A DNA stretch of 64,000 nt from Epilithonimonas lactis (GTDB lineage: Bacteria > Bacteroidota > Bacteroidia > Flavobacteriales > Weeksellaceae). Under the pieces are notes generated by a model, which was not told the DNA's origin, searched no databases, and saw only the letters and a list, made by a program, of their open reading frames with translations. Of this stretch, positions 8,893 through 16,308 are shown one piece after another (positions within the stretch are counted from its first letter, which is position 1; each line of letters opens with the position of its first letter). The translations under genes were made by a program, and so were the position numbers. Location of the stretch: NCBI RefSeq assembly GCF_900110605.1, contig NZ_FOFI01000001.1, positions 62,001 through 126,000 on the forward strand. Direction: 5' to 3'.

Positions 8893-9830
8893 TGAGAACA
8901 AGAATATTTATTGGTTCATCAAAGGAAGGTTTGAAAGAAGCAAACTACGTAAAATCTAGATTGGAAAAAGCAAATTTTGAAGTTTTTATTTGGAATGATG
9001 ATATTTTTAAACCAAATAAAAATACATTAGAAACTCTTTTAAATGTTGCAAGTTTATTTGACTTTGGTATTATGATAGCTACTAAAGATGATTTTACGGC
9101 ATCTCGTGATGATATATTTGAGACAGTTCGTGATAATGTGGTATTTGAGTTTGGGCTTTTCTTAGGCAGATTGGGAGAAAACAGAGCATTTGCATTACAA
9201 GAAAATGGAGCTAAGCTTCCGTCTGATCTATTAGGCATCACAATTCCAAAATTTGAAAAAACAGACGATTATTTTTCAAATTATAATTTAAATACAGAAA
9301 TTGATAATATTATCAAAATTATTAATGAAAAGATTTCATTGGGGGAGCTTGGGTTGTTGCCATCAACAGTTCTCGCGATAGGTTACTATGAAAATTTTGT
9401 TTCCACAGTTTGTGATGCACTTCATAGCTTGCCTACTATAAAATTAAATGGAATAGAATACAAAGATTTTGTATTTAATATAATTATACCTAACGATTTG
9501 GATGCTGATATTAAAAGGAGGGCACAAATCTATTTTAAAAAAATGGATATTCACGAGGTGAAAATTGATACTAATGGTAGATCATTCCCTCTTTATTTAC
9601 AAATAGATGAAGAAAATAGTGGAGATGTGGCAGTACTATATGACATGCCTACCACGCTAGGCGGAATTGACAAAGCTATTGAGATGTACATGAAAAAAGG
9701 TCACATTGGAAAAACTTCTCAGCAACAACTTCTTGAGGAACGAGAATTGAGAAATTTTAAAACAACGCTTATCAATTTAATCAATAATAATTCATTTACT
9801 AAAACATTTGTGAAGGTAATTGAGGAATAA
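8892..9830 (+). CDS. CBASS effector: TIR-like domain fused to bacterial STING (TIR-STING, Cap12-like)
   Basis: The N-terminal TIR-like nucleotide-binding domain (about 1-145) starts TRIFIGSSKEGL and contains DNVVFEFGLFLGRLG. Glu86 is in the place of the catalytic glutamate of TIR NADases. From about residue 155 (LPSTVLAIGYYENF) to the end is the bacterial STING fold, including NIIIPNDLDADIKRRA and VLYDMPTTLGGIDKA, which match the cyclic-dinucleotide pocket and lid region. In characterised relatives, c-di-GMP binding drives filament formation and NAD+ cleavage, killing the infected cell. Length is 312 residues. It is translationally coupled to the upstream CD-NTase. The domain assignment is from pattern recognition, without a search. 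Confidence 0.88.
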   Translation: MRTRIFIGSSKEGLKEANYVKSRLEKANFEVFIWNDDIFKPNKNTLETLLNVASLFDFGIMIATKDDFTASRDDIFETVRDNVVFEFGLFLGRLGENRAFALQENGAKLPSDLLGITIPKFEKTDDYFSNYNLNTEIDNIIKIINEKISLGELGLLPSTVLAIGYYENFVSTVCDALHSLPTIKLNGIEYKDFVFNIIIPNDLDADIKRRAQIYFKKMDIHEVKIDTNGRSFPLYLQIDEENSGDVAVLYDMPTTLGGIDKAIEMYMKKGHIGKTSQQQLLEERELRNFKTTLINLINNNSFTKTFVKVIEE

Positions 9831-9936
9831 TATTTTTGAATCAATTTGTTTCTAAAAAGCTTGAAAATGTGGAACTTTTAATCAATTGATTTGTATATAA
9901 AGCGTAGACAGTTTACATAATCAAATATAATTAAGG

Positions 9937-9970
9937 TTTGTCACAAATATTCACTAAATTTGTGACAAAT
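9937..9970. promoter_or_regulatory. palindromic operator overlapping the abiE promoter
   Basis: TTTGTCACAAAT (9937-9948) and ATTTGTGACAAA (9958-9969) are perfect 12-bp inverted repeats separated by 9 bases. The right arm overlaps a TAnnTTTG box (TAAATTTG, 9955-9962). The palindrome ends 17 bases before the antitoxin start. AbiEi antitoxins are known to repress their own promoters by binding inverted repeats, so this is the likely binding site. Confidence 0.65.
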
Positions 9971-9986
9971 AACATTCAATATTTCC

Positions 9987-10586
9987 GTGCAAAACACTCA
10001 TAATCAGATAGAAATTAAGATTAAAAAATCTTCTAAAGGAAAAATATTTTTCGCTGAAGATTTTTTTAAATTTGGAACTGCAGAGAATATTCGGCAGGTT
10101 CTTCGACGTTTGGAGAAACAGGGAATCTTAGTTCGCTTGGCTCACGGAATTTATTTGTTTCCAAAAAATGATGATATTTTGGGAATTGTTTATCCGAGTA
10201 TCGAGGAAATTGCCAAAGAAATTGCCAATAGAGATAAAGCCAGAATTGTACCCACAGGAGCAATGGCAATGTATCTTTTAGGGCTTTCTACACAAATTCC
10301 TCTTCACGTTGTGTATCTTACAGATGGAGCACAAAGAGAAATGAATATAGGAAAAAGTAAAATTAAATTTAAAAAAACGGCGCCAAGGAATTTAGCAGTA
10401 AAAGATGATTTACTTCAACTTATCATTCAAGCCTATAAAATTACGGGCGAAAAAAATATCTCAGAAGATTTTGAGACAAAACTCACTCATTATATCAAAA
10501 AAATCGAAAATAAAGTTATAGTTTCTCAATTAAAATTTGCACCGGTTTGGATTCAGAAAAGAATTAAAAATAGATACCAATCATAA
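9987..10586 (+). CDS. AbiEi-family antitoxin / transcriptional repressor (type IV TA system)
   Basis: This is the antitoxin of an AbiE phage-abortive pair. The N-terminal winged helix (about 15-60: FFKFGTAENIRQVLRRLEKQGILVRLAHGIY) is followed by the AbiEi/DUF6088 C-terminal region with ARIVPTGAMAMYLLGLSTQIP. Length is 199 residues. The start is GTG at 9987, directly after the palindromic operator; I see no better ATG in that stretch. The toxin gene begins 1 base after its stop codon. It likely represses its own operon and neutralises AbiEii without direct protein contact, as known for this class. Confidence 0.85.
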   Translation: MQNTHNQIEIKIKKSSKGKIFFAEDFFKFGTAENIRQVLRRLEKQGILVRLAHGIYLFPKNDDILGIVYPSIEEIAKEIANRDKARIVPTGAMAMYLLGLSTQIPLHVVYLTDGAQREMNIGKSKIKFKKTAPRNLAVKDDLLQLIIQAYKITGEKNISEDFETKLTHYIKKIENKVIVSQLKFAPVWIQKRIKNRYQS

Positions 10587-10587
10587 A

Positions 10588-11586
10588 ATGTGGCATATAC
10601 AACTTTCTATAGAACAACGTATTGAAACCCTAAACCAATTAGCATTATCTACTGGTTATGCTCCATTTGCAATTGAAAAAGATTGGTGGGTTTGTATGGT
10701 TTTGAGAGCTGTTTTTCAGTCAAAATACAAAGACCAGATTATTTTTAAAGGCGGAACATCCTTGAGCAAAGCTTATCAAATCATTGAACGTTTTTCAGAA
10801 GATGTCGATTTAATTATTGACAAAAGTCTTTTGGGATTTTCAGATGATCCCGAAACCAAAACGCAAATGAAGAAACTTCGGAAGACCGCAGGAAAATTTG
10901 TGATCTCCGAATTTAGAGAAGAATTAGTTCATCAATTGACCAAATTAGGAATTTCCGAAAATGAGTACGAAATTAAATATTCCGAAATTGTAGACGATCT
11001 TAGCGATCCCAATTATTTAGAGTTGGTCTATAAAAGTGTGATTCCGCAGGAAAGTTATGTGCAACAAAAAGTGTTGATTGAAATGGGAGCAAGAGCAATG
11101 ACGGAACCTTCGGAGAAAAAAGAAGTTCAATCTTTTGTTGAAAATCATTACAAAGATGTATCTTTCTCTTTACCGCCGTTTGAAGTCTTGGTTACTGTGC
11201 CTACAAAAACTTTTCTTGAAAAAATTCTTTTACTACACGAAGAATTTTCAAAACCTAAAGACAGAATCAGAAGCGAAAGAATGAGTCGTCATTTGTTTGA
11301 TTTATACCAACTTTATCAAACCGAATATGGCAAAAATGCTTTGAATGATGATGAGCTTTTTGATAGGATTGTTATTTTTAGAGAAAAGATGAATCACTCC
11401 AAATGGATTAATTATGAAAATCACAAAAAAGGATTGATTAATATTATTCCACCTGATGAAGTAATTAGAGATTGGGAAAATGATTATAAGATTATGCAAA
11501 GCAATATGATTGTTGGCGAAAGTCCAAATTTTCCGGTTTTAATTGAAACAATGAAGGACATCTTGAAAAAATTGAATCACCAATAG
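10588..11586 (+). CDS. AbiEii-family nucleotidyltransferase toxin
   Basis: This is the toxin of the AbiE pair, a DNA-polymerase-beta-like nucleotidyltransferase (PF08843). The motifs are visible: FKGGTSLSKAY (about 54-64) and ERFSEDVDLII with the D-x-D pair (about 72-74). AbiEii toxins act on RNA; characterised relatives use nucleotides to modify tRNA ends. Length is 332 residues from ATG 10588. An upstream in-frame TTG at 10537 would overlap the antitoxin by 50 bases and is less likely. Close packing with the antitoxin supports co-transcription. Confidence 0.88.
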   Translation: MWHIQLSIEQRIETLNQLALSTGYAPFAIEKDWWVCMVLRAVFQSKYKDQIIFKGGTSLSKAYQIIERFSEDVDLIIDKSLLGFSDDPETKTQMKKLRKTAGKFVISEFREELVHQLTKLGISENEYEIKYSEIVDDLSDPNYLELVYKSVIPQESYVQQKVLIEMGARAMTEPSEKKEVQSFVENHYKDVSFSLPPFEVLVTVPTKTFLEKILLLHEEFSKPKDRIRSERMSRHLFDLYQLYQTEYGKNALNDDELFDRIVIFREKMNHSKWINYENHKKGLINIIPPDEVIRDWENDYKIMQSNMIVGESPNFPVLIETMKDILKKLNHQ

Positions 11587-11781
11587 GATGCTACAATGGA
11601 TAATGTTCAATAAATAAGCACGTTCATCGTTACTGAAATCCATTTTTGATTCAACAAGCGAAGATGTTCAGTGTCTTTTTATCAGTCTCTTATTTGTACC
11701 ATAAAGACATAACTAATTCATTATCAGTATTAGTTATTTTTGAAGAAGTAAAATAAGACTTTAAAGTCAATCAATATTAGT

Positions 11782-11815
11782 AAAATCCCCGAGTGAAAGC
11801 TTGGGGATTTTTTTG
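11782..11815 (+). terminator. intrinsic terminator
   Basis: AATCCCCGAG pairs with CTTGGGGATT (one mismatch), followed by seven or more T. It marks the end of the abiE region before the thioredoxin gene. Confidence 0.65.
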
Positions 11816-11862
11816 TGAAAGGAATAATCCCTAATTTAGTTTGATAATTAAACAAATCATCA

Positions 11863-12378
11863 ATGAAATTTTCAAAAATATTTTTAGTCGCAGCATTATT
11901 GTTAGTGCAATTTGGATTCGCTCAGGAGAAGGCAGGAACTGTTTTGGACAAAGCGTTGACTCAGGCAAAAGCAGAGAACAAAAATGTGCTTTTAATATTT
12001 CACGCGTCGTGGTGTGGCTGGTGCAAACTGATGGAGAAAAATATGGAATTGCCAACTACAAAACCGCTTTTCGATAAAAATTATGTGACTGCTTATCTCG
12101 ATGTCCAGGAACGTGGCGAAAAGAAAAGTCTGGAAAATCCCGGCGGCCAAGAATTGATGAACAAATACAAAGGTGAAACAGCAGGTCTTCCTTTTTGGTT
12201 GATGCTAAGTCCGAAAGGCGAAGTCCTAGCCGATTCCTTCGATGCAAAAGGCGAAAATATCGGTTCACCTGCAAGTCCGGAAGAAGTAGCTTCATTTCTA
12301 GTGAAATTAGAGAAAACTTCCAAATTAAATAAGACAGAACTCCAAACCATTCAACAGGTTTTTGTCAAGAAAAATTAA
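11863..12378 (+). CDS. secreted thioredoxin-family protein
   Basis: The protein has a signal peptide (about 1-20, ending GFA before QEKAG) and a thioredoxin fold with active site WCGWC (C51, C54). The sequence around it (LLIFHASWCGWCKLMEKN) resembles the thioredoxin_7/DUF255-like branch. It probably acts in the periplasm or at the outer membrane as a disulfide reductase or isomerase. Length is 171 residues. It stands alone with terminators on both sides. The substrate is unknown. Confidence 0.85.
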   Translation: MKFSKIFLVAALLLVQFGFAQEKAGTVLDKALTQAKAENKNVLLIFHASWCGWCKLMEKNMELPTTKPLFDKNYVTAYLDVQERGEKKSLENPGGQELMNKYKGETAGLPFWLMLSPKGEVLADSFDAKGENIGSPASPEEVASFLVKLEKTSKLNKTELQTIQQVFVKKN

Positions 12379-12381
12379 TGA

Positions 12382-12413
12382 AACTTCCGAGTGCTGACTT
12401 GGGAATTTTTATT
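12382..12413 (+). terminator. weak intrinsic terminator
   Basis: An imperfect stem TTCCGAG/CTTGGGAA is followed by TTTTTATTT, directly after the thioredoxin-like gene. Confidence 0.5.
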
Positions 12414-12436
12414 TAACAACGTCCTAATAAATTGAT

Positions 12437-12444
12437 TAGCTTTG
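12437..12444 (+). promoter_or_regulatory. -7 promoter box TAGCTTTG
   Basis: It matches TAnnTTTG, 29 bases upstream of the ATG at 12473. Confidence 0.5.
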
Positions 12445-12472
12445 TTTTAATAATCAATTAAACAAAGTTAAA

Positions 12473-12976
12473 ATGAAAAATTTCAAAGTAATATTCAGTT
12501 TTATATTGTTAATGACAAGCGTTCTCGGTTTTTCTCAAACCGATGAAAAATCAATTCAAGCGCAAGTGACCCAAATGGTTTCCGACTGGAACACGCACGA
12601 GTTCAAAAATATGGATTCCTATATGACAGACGATGTGGAGTGGGTGAATATCGTAGGAATGTGGTGGAAAGGCAGAGCGGAAGTGAAGGCCGCACATCAG
12701 GGAAATTTTGGCGCATTTTTCAAGGGTGTTCCGTTCAAGCAGAAAAGTTTGAAAACCAGATTTCTGACAAAAGATGTGGCTGTTGCAACTTTAGTTTCCA
12801 GCGTGGGCGAATTTTTCCCACCAGACGGCATCGACCACGGAAACAACAAGATGCCTGCGAGCGACGATATTTTAACGTTGGTTTTTGTCAAACAGAACGG
12901 GAAATGGCTCATCGCTTCCGGACAAAATACAGTGGTTGATGCGAGAGCCGCGAATAATAATTCAGCTAAAAAATAA
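12473..12976 (+). CDS. secreted SgcJ/EcaC-type NTF2-like protein (DUF4440/SnoaL fold)
   Basis: The signal peptide (about 1-21, ending GFS before QTDEKS) is followed by an NTF2-like cone domain: VTQMVSDWNTHEFKNMDSYMTDDVEWVNIVG, then MWWKGRAEVKAAH, and KQNGKWLIASGQNTVVD at the end. This fold hosts varied small-molecule enzymes and binding proteins, and the specific role is unknown. Length is 167 residues. It has its own -7 box and terminator. Confidence 0.8.
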   Translation: MKNFKVIFSFILLMTSVLGFSQTDEKSIQAQVTQMVSDWNTHEFKNMDSYMTDDVEWVNIVGMWWKGRAEVKAAHQGNFGAFFKGVPFKQKSLKTRFLTKDVAVATLVSSVGEFFPPDGIDHGNNKMPASDDILTLVFVKQNGKWLIASGQNTVVDARAANNNSAKK

Positions 12977-12980
12977 AATA

Positions 12981-13008
12981 AATCCCGAACTTAGGTTTGG
13001 GATTTTTA
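12981..13008. terminator. intrinsic terminator between convergent genes
   Basis: AATCCCGAAC (12981-12990) pairs with GTTTGGGATT (12995-13004), followed by TTT. It lies just after the NTF2-like gene and touches the end of the opposing gene. Confidence 0.65.
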
Positions 13009-13338
13009 ATTAGAATCGGTTTTTGGTAAGCATTTTTCCACCATTTTATAGATGATTTTCAGTCGCTCTACAACTTCTTCCATATTTTTCGTGAGTCTTT
13101 TCACTTCTTGTGGGTCTTTTGATTTCAAAACTTCATCGCCACTTTTGGAGACACATTTTTGAGTTTCCGATTTTGAGATTTGTCCGTAAGTTGAAACTTT
13201 CATCTGGATGCATTCGCAGGATTTTTTGGCAACTTCTTCTTCGATGGTTTGAGCATTTACAAGCGTCGATGTCATTAATAAAAAAAAGAAGGCACAATAT
13301 TTTGAGAGATGGAAAATCATAGTTTCAAAGCTTTTCAT
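13006..13338 (-). CDS. small secreted protein of unknown function
   Basis: This is a 110-residue protein with an N-terminal hydrophobic segment (CAFFFLLMTSTLVNA) ending in a likely signal-peptidase site before QTIEEE. The mature part is short, helical and charged, with three or more cysteines (KSCECIQMK, QKCVSK, EKCLP), so it may contain disulfides. Start may be Met1 or Met7 (13320). I do not recognise a family. Confidence 0.65.
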   Translation of the reverse strand: MKSFETMIFHLSKYCAFFFLLMTSTLVNAQTIEEEVAKKSCECIQMKVSTYGQISKSETQKCVSKSGDEVLKSKDPQEVKRLTKNMEEVVERLKIIYKMVEKCLPKTDSN

Positions 13339-13443
13339 AGCGAAGATAATTATTTCTTTCGAAGCAATTCCGCAATTTTAACTTTAAATCAAAATCCTTA
13401 AATTGCAGTGACACCAAATCAAATCAATCAAATCAATTAAAAA

Positions 13444-13923
13444 ATGAAGAAAGCAAACGCAGTAATTTTAGGATTAATAGGAGTTTTAATATGTTCTTGT
13501 CAGGAAAGCAAAGTCGAAAGTTCTGAGATTGCAAATTCTGAGAGGTCAGAAATGATTTTCGAAAAAGGCGACAAAGTTCCGAATGACAAATTTGTAGGCA
13601 ATGTCTATCAAGCGATTTTAAGTGATGAAGGAACTCGCGTCAGCAATGTCACTTTCGAGCCGAAAGGTCGCACGAATTGGCACAATCACCCTGGCGGGCA
13701 AACGCTTTTGGTGACCGATGGCGTGGGCTATCATCAGGAAGAAGGGAAACCTGTCCAAGTCATTAAAAAAGGCGATGTCATCAAAATCGGAAAGAACGTA
13801 AAACACTGGCACGGCGGAAGTGCAGACCAAGCGATGACGCACATCGCCGTAAGCATAGACCACGAGAAAAATCCGTCGCAATGGTTTGAACCTGTGAGTG
13901 AGGAAGAGTATGCAATCAAATAA
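13444..13923 (+). CDS. cupin-domain lipoprotein
   Basis: A lipobox (GVLICSC, Cys near residue 19) indicates a lipid-anchored protein. The rest is a single RmlC-like cupin barrel with NWHNHPGGQTLLVTDGVGYHQEEG and the second motif around GDVIKIGKNVKHWHGG, giving a His cluster suited to a metal ion. It resembles carboxymuconolactone-decarboxylase-linked cupins, but the substrate is unknown. Length is 159 residues. Confidence 0.85.
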   Translation: MKKANAVILGLIGVLICSCQESKVESSEIANSERSEMIFEKGDKVPNDKFVGNVYQAILSDEGTRVSNVTFEPKGRTNWHNHPGGQTLLVTDGVGYHQEEGKPVQVIKKGDVIKIGKNVKHWHGGSADQAMTHIAVSIDHEKNPSQWFEPVSEEEYAIK

Positions 13924-13930
13924 CGACAAG

Positions 13931-13964
13931 AAAATCCCCGAACAGAGAGCTCGGGGATTTTTGT
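13931..13964 (+). terminator. intrinsic terminator
   Basis: AAAATCCCCGA (13931-13941) and TCGGGGATTTT (13951-13961) form a perfect stem followed by T residues, just after the cupin lipoprotein gene. Confidence 0.8.
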
Positions 13965-14066
13965 AGTGAGTTTTCAATGGTTTTTTTTAATTATCTTTTG
14001 ACTAAATGTGTTTTTTTAAGTGGTCAATTACTTAAATCGAAGATAGAAGCATTTATCTTGAAAATC

Positions 14067-14092
14067 AATACCTCTTTTGGGGTATTTTTTTT
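14067..14092 (+). terminator. terminator-like hairpin with no obvious upstream gene
   Basis: AATACC pairs with GGTATT (14081-14086), followed by a run of T. The preceding cupin gene already has a terminator at 13931-13964, so this one may end a short transcript from 13,965-14,066. Confidence 0.4.
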
Positions 14093-14144
14093 GTGAAAAT
14101 CAGAATATTATTATTAATTTAATGGCTGAAACTACTTATGACCA

Positions 14145-14813
14145 ATGAAAAATCACCAACTCAAATTTGCTGATCTTGTACAATCGATCGATGCTGTTTT
14201 CAATCAGATAGAAATGTGCCATATTTTGGAAATGGATAACTTCATCAATCCTACTTCTACCAGCTTCTTCAATGAATTTGATTGGTACATCACGCTTCAC
14301 GATCTGCAGAAATTAAAACCGATCTTCATCAATGATAAAATGAAAAATTACTATGGTTTCGAGAAGAACACATTTCAGGATATCGATTATTTTTACTATT
14401 TCACCACCATACATCCTTCTTCTTATCACACACTTCTGGATTCTGTGGTCCATTTCAAAAAAGGTGGAGAAGGTTACCTGATGCTGGAGTACAAACTGAA
14501 AAATAATGCCGGCAAGTTTGAGCAATTCCTGGGTGTCACCAAAAGTATTTTTATTGATGAGAAGCCAGCTTTTGCATTGTCGTTGCTCAAAAAAAAGGAA
14601 GATACAAAACGAGAGAACACCCAAAACAACCTTACAAAGAGAGAGCTGGAAATTATTCTGTTGATCTGCAAAGGCAAAAAGCAAAACGAGATCGCCAACC
14701 AGCTGTTCATTTCTCTGGAAACGACCAAGGTCCATATCAGGAATATCTACAGAAAATTGGAAATCAACAGCAGTCAGGAATTAATGATTTTGTACAAAGA
14801 TTATTTGGAATAA
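14145..14813 (+). CDS. LuxR-family transcriptional regulator with a PAS-like N-terminal domain
   Basis: The C-terminal LuxR helix-turn-helix (about 160-222) is clear: NLTKRELEIILLICKGKKQNEIANQLFISLETTKVHIRNIYRKL. The N-terminal 150 residues (FDWYITLHDLQ...MLEYKLKNNAGKFEQFLGVTKSIF) look like a PAS-type sensory domain. There is no receiver domain and no paired kinase nearby, so it is probably a one-component regulator. Length is 222 residues. The signal and target genes are unknown. Confidence 0.85.
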   Translation: MKNHQLKFADLVQSIDAVFNQIEMCHILEMDNFINPTSTSFFNEFDWYITLHDLQKLKPIFINDKMKNYYGFEKNTFQDIDYFYYFTTIHPSSYHTLLDSVVHFKKGGEGYLMLEYKLKNNAGKFEQFLGVTKSIFIDEKPAFALSLLKKKEDTKRENTQNNLTKRELEIILLICKGKKQNEIANQLFISLETTKVHIRNIYRKLEINSSQELMILYKDYLE

Positions 14814-14840
14814 AATAGAGTGCAGAATTATTACAATGAA

Positions 14841-14848
14841 TATCTTTG
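14841..14848 (+). promoter_or_regulatory. -7 box TATCTTTG that decides the start of the next gene
   Basis: It matches TAnnTTTG. It lies after an in-frame ATG at 14836 but before the ATG at 14869, so a transcript from it could only use 14869. Confidence 0.5.
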
Positions 14849-14868
14849 CAAACTCAAAAGATAAAAAA

Positions 14869-15897
14869 ATGTTTTCAAAAATCACAGTTCACAGAGTCGG
14901 GAATAAAATCAATGGAGAATCTTTAACGCTTTCTCAGCAGGAGCTTCAGCTGGATGAGGATATGACAGAATTGCTGGGGAATTACTTCATCAATGCTTTC
15001 AAATCTGAGGAGCAATTTCAGTTCTACAGCGATTCTTATTTGGTCAACAATCCGGTTTACAGTTCTGTTTCCGAGATTTTTGAAGACAAAGCCAAGTTCC
15101 AGTGGGAATCTGAAAACATTGCCAAACATCTTTACGAAGCAGCAGAAAATCCGAGAGTTCAGGCAGGCGAACTGTTCGTTGTTTATTTTGAAGGCGAAGT
15201 TTTTGAGTCCGCAGATGGGAAAAGTGAAAAAACGGATTCTATCGGGATTTTCAAAACCGAGAAAAGAGAAGGTTTCCTGAAAATCAATCCTCAGGACGAA
15301 TCTTTTGAAATCGAAAGAGATTTCGGAATTAGCCTGTCAAAAATCGATAAAGCGGCTTTGATTTATAACAGCGAAAAAGAAAGTGGCTACGTTCTGTCCG
15401 TCATAGACAACAACAAAAACGGTGACATCTACTATTGGTTCGAGGATTTCTTGAAAGTGAAACAACGCGACAACGAGTATTTCCACACGCAGGAAACTTT
15501 GTCCGTTTACAAAGATTTCATCACGCAGAAATTGCCTGAGGAATTTGAGGTTTCAAAAGCAGACCAGGCGGATTTTCTTAACAAATCCATTAATTTCTTC
15601 AAAGAAAAAGAAGAGTTCAAATACGATGATTTTGTGAAGGAAGTGTTGCAGGACGACACAGTGATAGAAAGTTTTTCCAACTTCAAATCCGATTATGAGA
15701 ACGATATGCAAATCTCGATTTCAGAAGATTTTCCGATTAACAATCAAGCGGTTAAGAAGCAGCAAAGACATTTCAAATCCATCATCAAGCTCGATAAAAA
15801 TTTCCACATCTACATCCACGGCGACCGAGACAAACTGGAAACCGGACAAGACGACAAAGGGAAATATTACAGATTGTATTTCGAAGAAGAAAAATAA
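14869..15897 (+). CDS. nucleoid-associated protein, NdpA/YejK family
   Basis: This is a 37-kDa nucleoid-associated protein family member (PF04245), a DNA-bound cytoplasmic protein of poorly known role. The sequence fits along its length: MFSKITVHRVGNKINGESL at the start, then VYFEGEVFE, KINPQDESFEIERDFGISLSKIDKAALIYN, YYWFEDFLKVKQRDNEYFHT, and a C-terminal KLDKNFHIYIHGD. I chose ATG 14869 over 14836 because the -7 box falls between them and family proteins begin MFSKI. Length is 342 residues. Confidence 0.85.
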   Translation: MFSKITVHRVGNKINGESLTLSQQELQLDEDMTELLGNYFINAFKSEEQFQFYSDSYLVNNPVYSSVSEIFEDKAKFQWESENIAKHLYEAAENPRVQAGELFVVYFEGEVFESADGKSEKTDSIGIFKTEKREGFLKINPQDESFEIERDFGISLSKIDKAALIYNSEKESGYVLSVIDNNKNGDIYYWFEDFLKVKQRDNEYFHTQETLSVYKDFITQKLPEEFEVSKADQADFLNKSINFFKEKEEFKYDDFVKEVLQDDTVIESFSNFKSDYENDMQISISEDFPINNQAVKKQQRHFKSIIKLDKNFHIYIHGDRDKLETGQDDKGKYYRLYFEEEK

Positions 15898-15935
15898 TTT
15901 TGATTTAACATAATAATTAAAATACCAAAAAGTTC

Positions 15936-15943
15936 TACCTTTG
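15936..15943 (+). promoter_or_regulatory. -7 box TACCTTTG immediately before the small CxxCH membrane protein
   Basis: It matches TAnnTTTG. The ATG at 15949 is only 5 bases downstream, about where transcription should start. Confidence 0.5.
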
Positions 15944-15948
15944 TGGCT

Positions 15949-16308
15949 ATGTTGAACAGGAGAAGTAAAACTTTCAAAAATTTCATTTCGGTATTTTTCG
16001 CCGGGCTGTATCTTTTTGTGGCTTTGTTTTCTTCCCAATTGCATAGCCACGAAGGCGAATCTTTCTTCAGAGATTCTGGTTTCAAAAAGACAGAGAAAAC
16101 TTTTTCATCCGACATTTCAAAAGGTCAATCCGGCGATTGTCTGGCTTGTCATTTCTTGGCAACGGGCAATTCTTTGGTTCCGGAGCAGTTTTCTTTCCAT
16201 TTTGAGAACCACACACACGAGACACAACAAACTTTCTCTGTACAGGAAAAAATATGGTCAGCGACCAAATTCACTTTTCAACTTCGCGGTCCACCCGCCA
16301 TTTCATAA
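15949..16308 (+). CDS. small membrane-anchored protein with a CxxCH motif, upstream of a TonB receptor
   Basis: This is a 119-residue protein with an N-terminal hydrophobic segment (FISVFFAGLYLFVALFSS), then a His-containing stretch (QLHSHEG, SGDCLACHFLA, FHFENHTHETQQ). The Cys-x-x-Cys-His set could bind a metal or, less likely, heme. I do not recognise a named family; it recalls small DUF2946-like proteins found next to TonB receptors for metals. ATG 15949 is preferred to GTG 15943, which lies within the -7 box. It is followed by the receptor and a His-rich lipoprotein. Confidence 0.65.
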   Translation: MLNRRSKTFKNFISVFFAGLYLFVALFSSQLHSHEGESFFRDSGFKKTEKTFSSDISKGQSGDCLACHFLATGNSLVPEQFSFHFENHTHETQQTFSVQEKIWSATKFTFQLRGPPAIS

